64,000 nucleotides of DNA from Luteimonas deserti (GCF_013425765.1 NZ_JACCJZ010000013.1:408807-472806), one strand, 5' to 3'; positions 19,886-29,999 are shown, counted from the stretch's first letter. Program-made: numbers and translations. The notes: generated by a model not told the origin, from the letters alone.

Positions 19886-22054
19886 ATGCGCCTGAAGCTT
19901 CTGGCCGCGACACTGCTCGGCGTCTCCCTCGGCTGCAGTGCTCCGATCCTGGCGGGGGAGGGGATGTGGGTGCCGCAGCAACTGCCGGACATCGCACCGG
20001 CGCTGCGCAAGGCCGGCCTGAAGCTGAATCCGCAGCGCCTGGCCGATCTCACCGGCGATCCGCTGGGCGCCGTGGTCTCGCTCGGCGGTTGCACGGCGAG
20101 CTTCGTCTCGCCGCAGGGCCTGGTGCTGACCAATCATCACTGCGCCTACGGCGCGATCCAGCTCAATTCGACGCCGGAGAACAACCTGATGCGCGACGGC
20201 TTCAATGCCGCGGCGCCGGGCGACGAGATCTCCGCCGGCCCCAACGCGCGCATCTTCGCGCTCGACCGCATCGACGACGTCACCGAACAGGTGCAGGCGG
20301 CCATTGCCGCCGCCCCCGACGCGCTGGCCCGGACCACGGCACTCGACACGATCGAGAAGTCCCTGGTCGGCGCCTGCGAAGCCGAACCCGGCTATCGCTG
20401 CCGCCTGTACAGCTTTTTCGGGGGTGCCCAGTACCGTTTGTTCCGCAACCTCGAAATCCGCGACGTGCGGCTGGTGTACGCGCCGGCCGGGGGCATCGGC
20501 AGCTTCGGCGGCGACGTGGACAACTGGATGTGGCCGCGCCACACCGGCGATTTCGCGTTCTATCGCGCCTACGTCGGCGCGGACGGGCGACCGGCGGATT
20601 ACGCCGAGGGCAACGTGCCGTTCCGACCGCGCCAAGTGCTGCGCATCGCCGAGCGACCGCTGCGCGAAGGCGAGTTCGTGATGGTGGCGGGTTATCCGGG
20701 GCGCACCAGCCGTTACGCGACCGCGGACGAGTTCGCCGAGACCGTGACCTGGCGGTATCCGCAGATCGGACGCCACTACCGCGCACTGATCGATCTGGTC
20801 GAGGCCCAGGGCAAGACCGATCCCGAGACCGAGGTGCGCTACGCCAGCGTGGTGCGCGGCTGGCAGAACACGCTGAAGAACTACGAGGGCCAGCTGCAGG
20901 GCTTCGAGCGCATCGGCGCGCTCGAGCAGCGCCAGGCCGAGCAGGCCGCGGTGCTGGAATGGCTGCGCGGTCGCGGCGAGGCGGGCCAGGCTGCGATCGA
21001 GGCGCAGTCGCGCATCGCCGCGCTCGAAGCCCAGGGCATGGCCACCCGTGAGCGCGACCTGGTCCTGGGCCTGCTCGAGAACAGCGGGCTGCTGTCGACC
21101 GCGGTGCGTCTGTACCGCCTGTCGATGGAGAAGGAAAAGCCGGACGCCATGCGCGAACAGGGCTTCCAGCAGCGCGATCTGCCGGTGATCGAAGGCGGCC
21201 TGCGGCAGATGGATCGCCGGTACGTCCCGGCGATGGACCGCGCGCTCACGCGTTACGCGCTGCAGCAGTACGTGCAACTGCCCGCGGACCAGCGGGTGGC
21301 GGCCATCGACGCCTTCATCGGTGGCGATACCGACGCCGCCATCGAGCGCGCGCTCGACCGCCTGGACCGCAGCGCGTTGCGCGCCGGCGACGAACGCCTC
21401 AAGTGGTTCGCCGCCGATCGACACGCCTTCCTGCGCAGCCGCGATCCGGCCCTGCAGTACGCCGCGGCCGTGCTGCCCGAACTGCTGAAGATCGAGCTGG
21501 CGGCCAAGGCGCGCGCGGGCGACCTGTTGCAGCAGCGCCCGGTCTATCTCCAGGCCGTGGCCGAGTACCGTGCCAGCCGCGGCGAGGCGGTGTATCCGGA
21601 TGCCAATTCCTCGCTGCGCCTGACCTTCGGCAACGTCACCGGTTACACCGATCTGGCCGGCACGGCGCATACGCCGTTCACCCGCCTGGAGGAGATCCCG
21701 ACCAAGGCCACCGGCGCCGAGCCGTTCGACGCGCCCAAGGCGCAGCTCGATGCGATCGCCGCGGGCCGTCACGGTGGACTGGCCGACCGTCGCCTGCGCA
21801 CGGTGCCGGTGAACTTCCTGTCGGACCTCGACGTCACGGGCGGCAATTCCGGCTCGCCGGTACTCGATGCCGACGGCCGCCTCACCGGGCTGCTGTTCGA
21901 CATGACCTGGGAGGCCGTGGTCTCGAACTGGGTGTTCGACCCGGCGATGACCCGCACGATCTCGGTCGACCAGCGCTACATCCGCTGGGTGATGCAGGAA
22001 GTCGATCCCGCGCCTCGCCTGCTGCAGGAAATGGGGGTCGCGCCGCGCAACTGA
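19886..22054 (+). CDS. S46-family dipeptidyl-peptidase (DPP7/DPP11-like)
   Basis: A 722-residue exported serine peptidase that removes dipeptides from peptide N-termini in the periplasm. The signal peptide is LLAATLLGVSLGCSAPILAG. The family triad is readable: His in LVLTNHHCAYGAI (about 85), Asp in GGDVDNWMWPRHTGDF (about 213) and Ser in DVTGGNSGSPVLDADG (about 655). Eighteen residues after the Ser, where DPP7 has Gly and DPP11 has Arg (specificity position 673 in the literature numbering), this protein has Met (LLFDMTWE). Specificity is therefore unclear. The start MRLKLLAATL is the only sensible one. Confidence 0.95.
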   Translation: MRLKLLAATLLGVSLGCSAPILAGEGMWVPQQLPDIAPALRKAGLKLNPQRLADLTGDPLGAVVSLGGCTASFVSPQGLVLTNHHCAYGAIQLNSTPENNLMRDGFNAAAPGDEISAGPNARIFALDRIDDVTEQVQAAIAAAPDALARTTALDTIEKSLVGACEAEPGYRCRLYSFFGGAQYRLFRNLEIRDVRLVYAPAGGIGSFGGDVDNWMWPRHTGDFAFYRAYVGADGRPADYAEGNVPFRPRQVLRIAERPLREGEFVMVAGYPGRTSRYATADEFAETVTWRYPQIGRHYRALIDLVEAQGKTDPETEVRYASVVRGWQNTLKNYEGQLQGFERIGALEQRQAEQAAVLEWLRGRGEAGQAAIEAQSRIAALEAQGMATRERDLVLGLLENSGLLSTAVRLYRLSMEKEKPDAMREQGFQQRDLPVIEGGLRQMDRRYVPAMDRALTRYALQQYVQLPADQRVAAIDAFIGGDTDAAIERALDRLDRSALRAGDERLKWFAADRHAFLRSRDPALQYAAAVLPELLKIELAAKARAGDLLQQRPVYLQAVAEYRASRGEAVYPDANSSLRLTFGNVTGYTDLAGTAHTPFTRLEEIPTKATGAEPFDAPKAQLDAIAAGRHGGLADRRLRTVPVNFLSDLDVTGGNSGSPVLDADGRLTGLLFDMTWEAVVSNWVFDPAMTRTISVDQRYIRWVMQEVDPAPRLLQEMGVAPRN

Positions 22055-22454
22055 GCGGCCATGCGCCGGGGTGCCCGCCCGCCCGCGAAACCAGCGGCGC
22101 CATGCGCGGGGGCGGCATCCGAGTTGACGCCGGCGCTCTCGGCAGGCGTGTCGATCGCTGCATGAGCGGCCCTCGACGCCACCCCGCCGCGGTGCTGGCG
22201 CGCGTCGGCGGAGGGAGCCGCCGGAGCGCCAACCCAGTGACCGGCGACGGCTTCCTGGCGTGGCGGGCGGGATCGGCACGCTGTCGCCCGCCTGATGGCG
22301 CGGCAGGTCGATTATTTGGCCGCGGTGGGTCAGGGCCTGACGCCCTTCACCGATCCCCGTGCCTGCAGGGCCAGCCATCGTGTCGCGGCGACGCGCCCGG
22401 CATGCATGCACTCCGGATGCCGCCTGACCGGGCATCGGTGCTGCCGTCCTTCGC
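22055..22454. other. Intergenic stretch, nothing recognised
   Basis: About 400 bp of GC-rich sequence between the S46 gene and the histidine phosphatase. Open frames here overlap one another and show no domain, signal or ribosome site; I see no tRNA, terminator T-run or palindrome. Confidence 0.5.
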
Positions 22455-22460
22455 TAGACT
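22455..22460 (+). promoter_or_regulatory. Putative -10 element (TAGACT) of the phosphatase gene
   Basis: TAGACT in TTCGCTAGACTGTCGG, 30 nt before the ATG at 22490. This is the same hexamer and spacing as at the S46 gene. Confidence 0.35.
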
Positions 22461-22489
22461 GTCGGGCCTCTCCGAACGGACATCTGCGC

Positions 22490-23134
22490 ATGAGAATCCT
22501 GCTTGCCCGACACGGCGAAACGCCATGGAATGCCGAAGGCCGGTACCAGGGGCAGGAGGACATCGCGTTGTCGGAGGTCGGCGAGCGTCAGGCGTCGTTG
22601 CTGGGGCAGCGCCTGGCCGATGTGCGCATCGACCGCGCGGTCGCTTCGCCGCTGTCGCGCGCCGATCGCACCGCGCGTCTCGCGCTCGGCGCCACGCGTG
22701 AATCGATGCTGCGCACCGATGCGGGCCTTGCGGAGATCGCCCACGGCACCTGGGAAGGCCTGCTGGCCAGCGAGATCCGCGAACGCGATCCCGAGCGCCT
22801 GGCCGCGTGGCGCGACGCCCCCGACACCGTGCAGATGCCCGGCGGCGAATCGCTGCAGCAGGTGTTCGACCGCGCCTGGCCGGCGTTCGTCGCCGCCGTC
22901 GACGGGCTGGGCCCGGACGACACCGCGCTGATCGTCGCCCACGACGCCGTCAACCGCGTGATCCTGTGCCGCATCCTCGGCATTCCGTTCTCGAAGCTCT
23001 GGACCTTCCGCCAGGCGCCGACCACGTTGAACCTGCTCGAAGGCGCGGATGCCGATCGTCTCGACGTCGTGCGCCTCAACGACTGCGCGCATCACACGGC
23101 GTTCTTCGGCGAGGCGGTGCACCGGGCGCTGTAG
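22490..23134 (+). CDS. histidine phosphatase family protein
   Basis: A 214-residue phosphatase with the nucleophile motif LLARHGETPWNAEGRYQG (about 4-21, His8), a second Arg/Glu region ASPLSRADRTARLAL, GLAEIAHGTWEG, and the proton-donor His in ALIVAHDAVNRVILC (about 145-159). Members include phosphoglycerate mutases, CobC and broad phosphatases. The substrate cannot be assigned here. Twenty-three bp separate it from a small membrane protein gene. Confidence 0.9.
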   Translation: MRILLARHGETPWNAEGRYQGQEDIALSEVGERQASLLGQRLADVRIDRAVASPLSRADRTARLALGATRESMLRTDAGLAEIAHGTWEGLLASEIRERDPERLAAWRDAPDTVQMPGGESLQQVFDRAWPAFVAAVDGLGPDDTALIVAHDAVNRVILCRILGIPFSKLWTFRQAPTTLNLLEGADADRLDVVRLNDCAHHTAFFGEAVHRAL

Positions 23135-23157
23135 CCCGAACAGCCGCAACAGCCACC

Positions 23158-23760
23158 GTGTCCACCTGGCGGAGTCTGTGGTTCGGCACCGAGGCGCCGA
23201 CACTGAGGCATGTCGGCGCGCTGGTCACCGTGTTCACGGTGTGTGGCCTGCTGCTGCTTGGACTGTTCGTCGACTTCATTCCGCCCGCGGTGTTTCGTGG
23301 GCGGCAGGCCGTGATCCTGTTCGGCGTGGTTGGTCTGGCGCTGTCCGGACTGTTCTACGGCGCGCTGATCCGCACAGGCGTCCGCACCGGCGTCTGGCCG
23401 TCGGACTGGAAACTCTGGCTGGTGGCGCCGGTCATGCCGGTGTTTCTGGGATGGATGGTCTGGCTCGTTATCGCCAAGGCGGTGCCGTGGGCGATCACGC
23501 GTCCGCTCGGAAGCGAGCACGAGATGCAGGCGGTCATGCAGACCTCGCATCGCGCCTCGCGACGTTCATGCGACTACCGGTTGAAGGGCGGCCCGCTCGC
23601 CGGGACGATGCCGTCGTTCATCTGCATCAGCAGCCGGTATTACCACCGGTATCCAGACCGGACGGTGCGGGTCAGACTTGTGGGAAGATCCACGATTCTG
23701 GGTTTCGCCGTGATCTCCATCCACCACGTCTCCAGCGCCGAGCATCTCCATGCCGACTGA
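23158..23760 (+). CDS. small integral membrane protein, unknown
   Basis: About 200 residues from a GTG at 23158. Three hydrophobic segments are visible: VGALVTVFTVCGLLLLGLFV, AVILFGVVGLALSGLFYGAL and LWLVAPVMPVFLGWMVWLVI. A soluble C-terminal domain follows, with CDYRLKGGPLAGTMPSFICI and YPDRTVRVRLVGRSTILGFA, whose regular polar/hydrophobic pattern supports it being real. Its end overlaps the folC start by 11 nt, suggesting coupling. No family recognised. Confidence 0.65.
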   Translation: MSTWRSLWFGTEAPTLRHVGALVTVFTVCGLLLLGLFVDFIPPAVFRGRQAVILFGVVGLALSGLFYGALIRTGVRTGVWPSDWKLWLVAPVMPVFLGWMVWLVIAKAVPWAITRPLGSEHEMQAVMQTSHRASRRSCDYRLKGGPLAGTMPSFICISSRYYHRYPDRTVRVRLVGRSTILGFAVISIHHVSSAEHLHAD

Positions 23761-25024
23761 TCTCTCCACCTGGCTCGCCCGCATCGAAGCGCGCCATCCC
23801 ACCGAAATCGAGATGGGTCTCGAGCGCGTCGGCGCGGTCTACGCGCGCATGGACTGCGGGCGTCCGGGCGCGCGGGTGATCACCATCGGTGGCACCAACG
23901 GCAAGGGCTCGACGGTGGCCTTCGTCGAGGCGATCGCGCGCGCGGCGGGCTGGCGCGTCGGCGCCTACACCTCGCCGCATCTGCTGGCCTACAACGAGCG
24001 CGTGCGCATCGATGGCGCGGACGCCGACGATGCGGCGCTGGTCGAGGCCTTCGAGGCGGTCGAGGTCGCGCGCCGCGACACGCCGCTGACCTATTTCGAA
24101 ACCGGAACGCTGGCCGCGCTGTGGCTGTTCGCGCGCGCGCAGCTGGATCTGGCGATTCTCGAAGTCGGCCTCGGCGGCCGTCTGGACGCAGTCAACATCG
24201 TCGATCCCGACGTCGCGGTGATCACCACCGTCGATCTCGACCACCAGGACTGGCTGGGCCACGACATCGAGACCATCGGCTTCGAGAAAGCCGGCATCGC
24301 GCGTGCATGGAAGCCGCTGGTGCTCGGCGACACCGACCCGCCGGCCAGCGTGCTGCAGCACGCCTACCGCATCGGCGCGGTCGCGGTGCGCGGCGGCAGC
24401 GATTTTCTCTATGCGCCATCGGTCGACGGGCGCTGGATCTGGCGCGAGGTCGGCTACGAGGTCGAGCTGCCGCTGCCCGCGCTCGCCGCACCGGTGCAGC
24501 TGCGCAATGCGGCGGTCGCGGTGGCGGCGGTACGCGCCCTCGGGTCTTCGGCGCACGGCGCCATCGACGCCGCCGCGCTGGCCGATGGCATCGCCGGTGC
24601 GCGGGTTTCGGCCCGCCTGCAGCGGCACGTGCTCGACGGGGTGGAGATCGTCGTCGACGTCGCGCACAACCCGCAGGCCGCGCGTGCGCTGGCCGAGTGG
24701 TTGCAGGCCGAGCCCGCCACCGGGCGGACCCGTGCGGTCTACGCCGTGCTGACCGACAAGGATGCGGCCGGCGTGGCGGCGCCCGTGCTGGCCCACGTCG
24801 ATCACTGGCATCTGGCCGGCCTGGCCGGGGGCCGGGGGCAGTCGGTGCAGGCACTGGCCCGCCGACTGGGCGATACCGGCGCCGGGAGCGGCGAGCAACA
24901 TGACGATGTGGCGGCGGCCTTGCGGGCGGCGCGCGCCTCGGCCGCGGCCGGGGATCGCATCCTGGTGTTCGGCTCGTTCCATACCGCGGCCGCCGCGCTG
25001 GGCGAGCTCCAGGGCCGGCGTTAA
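23750..25024 (+). CDS. folC: bifunctional dihydrofolate/folylpolyglutamate synthase
   Basis: A 424-residue Mur-ligase-type enzyme that adds glutamate to dihydropteroate and to folates. It shows the P-loop TIGGTNGKGSTVAFVEAI (about 45-62), YTSPHLLAYNERVRIDG, LAILEVGLGGRLDAVNIV (about 134-151), TTVDLDHQDWLG and DVAHNPQAARAL. Downstream SPOR and purF genes follow the classic folC-dedD-(cvpA)-purF order. Confidence 0.96.
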   Translation: MPTDLSTWLARIEARHPTEIEMGLERVGAVYARMDCGRPGARVITIGGTNGKGSTVAFVEAIARAAGWRVGAYTSPHLLAYNERVRIDGADADDAALVEAFEAVEVARRDTPLTYFETGTLAALWLFARAQLDLAILEVGLGGRLDAVNIVDPDVAVITTVDLDHQDWLGHDIETIGFEKAGIARAWKPLVLGDTDPPASVLQHAYRIGAVAVRGGSDFLYAPSVDGRWIWREVGYEVELPLPALAAPVQLRNAAVAVAAVRALGSSAHGAIDAAALADGIAGARVSARLQRHVLDGVEIVVDVAHNPQAARALAEWLQAEPATGRTRAVYAVLTDKDAAGVAAPVLAHVDHWHLAGLAGGRGQSVQALARRLGDTGAGSGEQHDDVAAALRAARASAAAGDRILVFGSFHTAAAALGELQGRR

Positions 25025-25046
25025 TCGGCCCGCCGGCGGCGCCGCG

Positions 25047-25052
25047 TATAAT
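25047..25052 (+). promoter_or_regulatory. Putative -10 element (TATAAT) of the SPOR gene
   Basis: A perfect TATAAT in GCCGCGTATAATCGCCGCGG, 29 nt before the ATG at 25081. A convincing -35 is lacking. Confidence 0.4.
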
Positions 25053-25080
25053 CGCCGCGGTTCCCTCGCCCTGCCCCTGC

Positions 25081-26091
25081 ATGACGCCCGGATTGAAACA
25101 GCGCCTGATCGGCGCCGCTGTGCTGATCGCGCTCGCGGTGATCTTCCTGCCGATGGTGGTCAAGGGCCCTGCGCCCGGCAGTGGGCTGCCCGACATGCCG
25201 CTGCGTGTGCCCGACGCGCCCGGTGGCGAATACCGCACCGTCGATCTGCCTCTGGTCGCGCCCGCGCCTGCCGGTCAGGGTGGCGTGTTGGGTGGCGGCC
25301 CCTTGTCGGAAGCGTCCGGCGCCGGACCGCAGGCGCCGGTGGCCGATCCGTCCGGTGCGCTGCCGACCGTCGATGCCGGAGCGTCGTCCGAGCCGCTGCC
25401 TCCCACCACGGCCGGCGGCGACTACGCCGTGCATTTCGCCGCCTTCGCCACCCAGGCGGATGCGGACGCGATCCTGCGCCAGCTCACGCAGGCGGGCCTG
25501 GAGGGCTACCGCGAAGCCTTCACTCTCAACGGCAAACCCGCGCAGCGGGTACGCCTGGGGCCGTATGCGAGCCGCGCCGAGGCCGAAATCGTGCGCGTGC
25601 GTGCGGCGCAGGTGCGCGACGATGTCACGCCCCGCGTCGTGGCGCTGGATGCGGCGACGCCGGCGACGAGCGGGCCCGCGCCTGCAACGTCGACCGCAGC
25701 TCGGCAGGCGGCGGAACCGCCACCCGCGGCCGCACCACTGCCCGCCCAGACCCCGCCTGCGGTGGTCGCACCGCCGCGTACGCCGGCGCCCGCCGCCGCG
25801 CAGACCGCCCCGCCCGCAGAGCCGCCAGCTGCGGCCGCGCCGGGCCCGACGGCCGATGTCGGCTTCGTGGTCCAGGTGGGTGCGTTCAGCTCGGCGACCG
25901 ATGCCAATGCAATGCGCGATCGCCTGCGCAGCGCCGGCATCACCGCGTTCACCGACAGTGTGCAGACCGACAAGGGCCGTCTGACCCGGGTCAAGGCCGG
26001 GCCGGTCACCAGTCGCGGCGAGGCGGAGCAGCTGAAGACGCGCGTCCGCAGCGCGGTCGGTCTCGACGGGCTGGTCCGCGCGCATCCCTGA
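25081..26091 (+). CDS. SPOR-domain cell-division/peptidoglycan-binding protein (DedD-like)
   Basis: A 336-residue protein with an N-terminal anchor LIGAAVLIALAVIFLPMVV (about 9-27), a first SPOR-like unit around YAVHFAAFATQADADAILRQ (about 116-135), and a Pro/Ala-rich linker. A clear C-terminal SPOR domain starts GFVVQVGAFSSATDANAMRD (about 261-280). SPOR domains bind denuded peptidoglycan at the septum. The position between folC and purF is that of E. coli dedD. Confidence 0.88.
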   Translation: MTPGLKQRLIGAAVLIALAVIFLPMVVKGPAPGSGLPDMPLRVPDAPGGEYRTVDLPLVAPAPAGQGGVLGGGPLSEASGAGPQAPVADPSGALPTVDAGASSEPLPPTTAGGDYAVHFAAFATQADADAILRQLTQAGLEGYREAFTLNGKPAQRVRLGPYASRAEAEIVRVRAAQVRDDVTPRVVALDAATPATSGPAPATSTAARQAAEPPPAAAPLPAQTPPAVVAPPRTPAPAAAQTAPPAEPPAAAAPGPTADVGFVVQVGAFSSATDANAMRDRLRSAGITAFTDSVQTDKGRLTRVKAGPVTSRGEAEQLKTRVRSAVGLDGLVRAHP

Positions 26092-26172
26092 CCGGCTCCG
26101 CGGCCGGCGTTACTCCTATTTCCATCGTCCGGGGCGTGGTTTCCGCGCCTCAAGCAGAACTGGATATCGAAC

Positions 26173-27639
26173 ATGTGCGGCATCGTCGGCATCGTTGGAA
26201 CCTCTGAAGTCGCGCCGGCGCTGTACGACGGCCTGACCGTGCTCCAGCACCGCGGCCAGGATGCGGCCGGCATCGCCGTCGCCAGCGGCACGGTCATGCG
26301 CGTGCACAAGGGCAACGGCCTGGTGCGTGACGTGTTCGACGCCAAGGCGATGGACCTGCTGCAGGGGCGCGTGGGCATCGCGCACTGCCGCTATCCCACC
26401 GCCGGCAGCGAAGGCCACGACGAGGCGCAGCCGTTCTACGTCAACTCGCCCTACGGCATCGCGCTCGCGCACAACGGCAACCTGGTCAACACCGACCAGC
26501 TGCGCCAGCAGGTATTCGAGACCGACCGCCGCAACGTCAACACCGAGTCCGATTCGGAAGTCCTGCTGAACGTCTTCGCGCACGAGCTCGACCGCGAGAA
26601 GGCGCTGACGCCCGAAGCCGCATTTCGCGCCGTCGAGGGCGTCAACCGCCGTGCCAAGGGCGGCTATGCGGTGGTCGCGACCGTGCTGGGTCTGGGCCTG
26701 GTGGCCTTCCGCGATCCGCACGGCATCCGTCCGCTGGTGCTGGGCAAGCGCGAGACCGCCGAGGGCACCGAGTACGCGGTGGCGTCGGAGTCGGTCGCGC
26801 TCGACATCCTCGGCTTCGAGCGTCTGCGCGACGTCGAGCCGGGCGAGGGCATCGTGATCACGCCCCGCGGCGAACTGCATCACCGCCCGTGCGCACCGCA
26901 GCAGCCGCATGCGCCGTGCATCTTCGAATACGTGTACTTCGCGCGCCCGGATTCGATGATCGAGAACATCTCGGTGCACAAGGCGCGCATGCGCATGGGC
27001 GTGACCCTGGGCGAGAAGATCCTGCGCCTGCGGCCGGACCACGACATCGACACCGTGATTCCGATTCCCGACACCTCGCGCGACTCCGCGCTCGAGATCG
27101 CCAACGTGCTGGGCGTGAAGTACCGCGAGGGCTTCATCAAGAACCGTTATGTCGGCCGCACCTTCATCATGCCCGGACAGGGCGAACGCGCGAAGTCGGT
27201 CAAGCGCAAGCTCAATCCGATTCCGCTGGAATTCCGCAACCGCGTGGTGCTGCTGGTCGACGATTCCATCGTGCGCGGCACCACGTCCAAGCAGATCGTG
27301 CAGATGGCCCGCGATGCAGGCGCCAAGAAGGTCTATCTGGCCTCGGCCGCGCCGCCGGTGCGCCATCCGAACATCTACGGCATCGACATGCCGTCGGTCG
27401 ACGAGCTGGTGGCGCACAACCGCACTGAGAAGGAGATCGAGGAATTCCTCGGCTGCGACTGGCTGATCTACCAGGATCTGGCGGATCTCGAGGCCGCGGT
27501 GTCGGGGCCGAAATTTCCCGAGCGCCGCTTCGACAGCTCCTGCTTCAGTGGCGAGTACGTCACCGGCATCGAGCCCGGCTACTTCGAGCGCCTGCAGCAG
27601 CTGCGCAGCGACGACGCGAAGAAGAAGCGGCGGGCGTGA
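26173..27639 (+). CDS. purF: amidophosphoribosyltransferase
   Basis: A 488-residue enzyme, the first committed step of purine synthesis (PRPP + glutamine to phosphoribosylamine). The N-terminal glutaminase begins [10 protein letters not shown] with the nucleophile Cys2. It has [30 protein letters not shown] and the PRPP-binding loop [19 protein letters not shown]. The conserved [13 protein letters not shown] is also present. It lies 81 bp after the SPOR gene with no cvpA between. Its stop overlaps the next start (GTGA). Confidence 0.97.
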   Translation: MCGIVGIVGTSEVAPALYDGLTVLQHRGQDAAGIAVASGTVMRVHKGNGLVRDVFDAKAMDLLQGRVGIAHCRYPTAGSEGHDEAQPFYVNSPYGIALAHNGNLVNTDQLRQQVFETDRRNVNTESDSEVLLNVFAHELDREKALTPEAAFRAVEGVNRRAKGGYAVVATVLGLGLVAFRDPHGIRPLVLGKRETAEGTEYAVASESVALDILGFERLRDVEPGEGIVITPRGELHHRPCAPQQPHAPCIFEYVYFARPDSMIENISVHKARMRMGVTLGEKILRLRPDHDIDTVIPIPDTSRDSALEIANVLGVKYREGFIKNRYVGRTFIMPGQGERAKSVKRKLNPIPLEFRNRVVLLVDDSIVRGTTSKQIVQMARDAGAKKVYLASAAPPVRHPNIYGIDMPSVDELVAHNRTEKEIEEFLGCDWLIYQDLADLEAAVSGPKFPERRFDSSCFSGEYVTGIEPGYFERLQQLRSDDAKKKRRA

Positions 27640-28478
27640 ACGCGGCGGTGGCCGCGGATGCGCGCGATCTGTTCGCCGCCGCGCAACACTGCCTCGACGC
27701 GCGTGATCCCGACACCAAGGTCGCGCTGACCCACGCCTATGCGCGCCGGTTCTCGGCCGGCGAGCTGCCGATCGATCCGGCGGCGCCGGCACCCGCACCG
27801 ATCCGCATGCCGGGCCGCCCCGAGCGGCCGCGACTGGTGCATCCGCGCGCGCTGCCGCGCCGCGGCTTCGGCAGCACCGAAGGTCGCGCCGCCTTCATCC
27901 ATGCGATCGCGCATATCGAACTCAACGCGATCGATCTCGGCTGGGACGCCGTCTACCGCTTCCGTGAGCTGCCGCCCGGGTACTACGCGGACTGGGTGCG
28001 TGTGGCCGACGACGAGGCCCGGCATTTCGTGCTCCTGCGCGACCGCCTGCGTGCGCTGGGCTTCGATTACGGCGCGTTCGACGCACACAACGGCCTGTGG
28101 GAGATGTGCGAGAAAACCGCGCACGACGGCATGGCGCGCATGGCGCTGGTGCCGCGCGTACTCGAAGCGCGCGGACTGGACGTGACCCCGGGCATGATCG
28201 TCAAGCTGCGCTCGCTGGGCGACACCGACACCGTGGCCATTCTCGAGCTGATCCTGCACGAGGAGGTGGCGCACGTCGCCGCCGGCAGTCGCTGGTTCCG
28301 CTGGTTCTGCGCGCGTCGCGAGCTCGAGCCGGACGCCACGTTCCGTGCGCTGCTGGCCGACTATGCGCGCGCCGTGCTGCACGGCCCGTTCAACCTCGAT
28401 GCGCGCGTGGCCGCGGGCTTCAGCGAGGAAGAACTGGCGGCGCTGCAGGCGGTGGACGCGGAGCGGACGCAGGCGTAG
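27636..28478 (+). CDS. DUF455 ferritin-like protein
   Basis: A 280-residue protein from a GTG overlapping the purF stop. Ferritin-like di-metal ligands are visible: [20 protein letters not shown] (about 87-106), [15 protein letters not shown] (about 122-136) and [15 protein letters not shown] (about 203-217). These match the DUF455 (MiaE-related) fold. The reaction is unknown. Translational coupling to purF suggests shared expression, not necessarily shared function. Confidence 0.85.
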   Translation: MNAAVAADARDLFAAAQHCLDARDPDTKVALTHAYARRFSAGELPIDPAAPAPAPIRMPGRPERPRLVHPRALPRRGFGSTEGRAAFIHAIAHIELNAIDLGWDAVYRFRELPPGYYADWVRVADDEARHFVLLRDRLRALGFDYGAFDAHNGLWEMCEKTAHDGMARMALVPRVLEARGLDVTPGMIVKLRSLGDTDTVAILELILHEEVAHVAAGSRWFRWFCARRELEPDATFRALLADYARAVLHGPFNLDARVAAGFSEEELAALQAVDAERTQA

Positions 28479-29171
28479 CCGTAGCCGCGCCGGGATCCGG
28501 CGGGCGGCGGCTGGCGGGCATCACGGACGATTGCAGGGTGCCCGGCACGTCCCTGGGAACGCGCTCGCGCGCGAGAGGCATGTTCCGCGAACCGCCGCAT
28601 CGCGCACGCCAACCTTCCTGCGGAAGGCGGAGACCGCTTCACGCATCGAGGGCCGGACGGGTTCGAGAGAAGATCGGCGGCGGTACGGGCGCGCGATGAG
28701 CGATACGTGCTCGTGCAGAACGCGCTCGCGCGCAACGGGAATGTCCCGGCGGTGCGCATCGTGCGCGAGTACCCTCCTACAGCGAGCGGGTGCCCATTGC
28801 AGGTCGATCGCCGCGCCGGGTCTTGCGCGCGGGGGATTGCGGCGTTGCGCACGCCTGTCGAGCGTCAGAATGCTCGTGCCGGATCGCAATCGCGTGCGAC
28901 GGAGGTGTCTCGGCAACGCGCATCGCACGCCGGCGCGCTCCTGCAGAAAGCAGGCGGCACTTCATGGCACCGGTGGCCTCGCGCGTTCAGCACGCAGGCG
29001 CGAGGCGGTGTTGCAGCTCAACCGGGTGTCAGGTAAGTCGGCAGGCGCAGACTTGCGCGCGAAGAGGAAAGGTCTTGGCGTGCCCGTCGCGCCCACCGCC
29101 TCCTGCACGGGCGCTGCACGGGGACGGCCCTGACGCCACCTCGCGGGCCGCGTTCGCCCCGCGCGTCCTGA
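28479..29171. other. Long intergenic region with decayed REP-like palindromes
   Basis: No gene is supported in 693 bp. It contains diverged relatives of the GTAGGAGCG palindromes: AACGCGCTCGCGCGCGAGAG near 28560, AACGCGCTCGCGCGCAACGG near 28720, and CTCCTAC near 28785. Open frames here carry no domain or ribosome site. Confidence 0.5.
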
Positions 29172-29918
29172 TCAGGGCGCGTTCGGCAATACCGACAAGC
29201 CCAGACGTCCATCGGCCTCGGCACGCAGCACCGAGCCCTGTTCGAACCAGTCGCCGAGGACGATGCGGCGGCAGTCACGGCCGGCGACCTGCAGGTCGTG
29301 CACCGCCGGGCGGTGCGTATGGCCGTGGATCATCGTGTCGACGCCGTACCGCACGAACCACTCATCGACCGCGGCCGGCGCGACGTCGGTGAGGGTCTCC
29401 ATCGTGCCGGCGTCGCGCAGCGCGCCGGCCCGCGCCTGGCTGGCCGCGCGGGCCTGCTGCGCGAACGCGAGACGGGCCGCCAGCGGCTGGGTCAGCATCT
29501 GCGCCTGCCAGCGCGGATCGCGCACCTGGCTGCGCACCGTCTGGTACTCGACGTCGCCGGTGCACAGCAGGTCGCCGTGGGTCAGCAGCACCGGGGTGCC
29601 GTGAAGCAAGATCACCGCCGGATCCGGCAGCAGGGTCATGCCCGCCCGCTGCGCGTACGCGCGGCCGACCAGGAAGTCGCGATTGCCGTGCATGAACGAC
29701 ACCGGCACGCCGGCGCTCGACAGTGCGGCCAGCCGTTCGGCCACCGCGGCGCCGGCCTCGGACGGATCGTCGTCGCCGACCCAGGATTCGAACAGGTCCC
29801 CGAGGATGTACAGGGCGTCCGCACCGCGCGCCTCACCGTCGAGAAAATCCAGGAACAGCGCGGTGATCTCCGGGCGTGCCGGATCCAGGTGCAGGTCGGA
29901 GATGAAGAGGGTCGCCAT
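29172..29918 (-). CDS. lpxH: UDP-2,3-diacylglucosamine diphosphatase
   Basis: A 248-residue calcineurin-like hydrolase that makes lipid X in lipid A synthesis at the inner membrane face. Metal ligands are seen in [14 protein letters not shown] (about 3-16), [13 protein letters not shown] (about 38-50), [11 protein letters not shown] (about 75-85), [16 protein letters not shown] and [19 protein letters not shown] at 29918 is the family-like start. Divergent from gltX. Confidence 0.95.
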   Translation of the reverse strand: MATLFISDLHLDPARPEITALFLDFLDGEARGADALYILGDLFESWVGDDDPSEAGAAVAERLAALSSAGVPVSFMHGNRDFLVGRAYAQRAGMTLLPDPAVILLHGTPVLLTHGDLLCTGDVEYQTVRSQVRDPRWQAQMLTQPLAARLAFAQQARAASQARAGALRDAGTMETLTDVAPAAVDEWFVRYGVDTMIHGHTHRPAVHDLQVAGRDCRRIVLGDWFEQGSVLRAEADGRLGLSVLPNAP

Positions 29919-29964
29919 GGACCGCATTGTAATCCGCGGGCGGGGCCGGTCCGGGGGCGCCGGT

Positions 29965-29970
29965 TAGAAT
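29965..29970 (+). promoter_or_regulatory. Putative -10 element (TAGAAT) of gltX
   Basis: TAGAAT in GCCGGTTAGAATGCGCG, 30 nt before the gltX ATG, inside the 81-bp lpxH-gltX divergent gap. Confidence 0.35.
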
Positions 29971-29999
29971 GCGCGCTGTTTCCGCATCGAGCTTCGCGC

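Noticed and set aside
19496..22435. Long antisense frame opposite the S46 peptidase
   Set aside because: Runs through tdh and S46 in the wrong phase and shows only Arg/Gly-rich shadow composition.
28479..29171. Overlapping small open frames between the DUF455 gene and lpxH
   Set aside because: All are low-complexity Arg/Ala frames arising from GC-rich palindromes, without motifs or ribosome sites.
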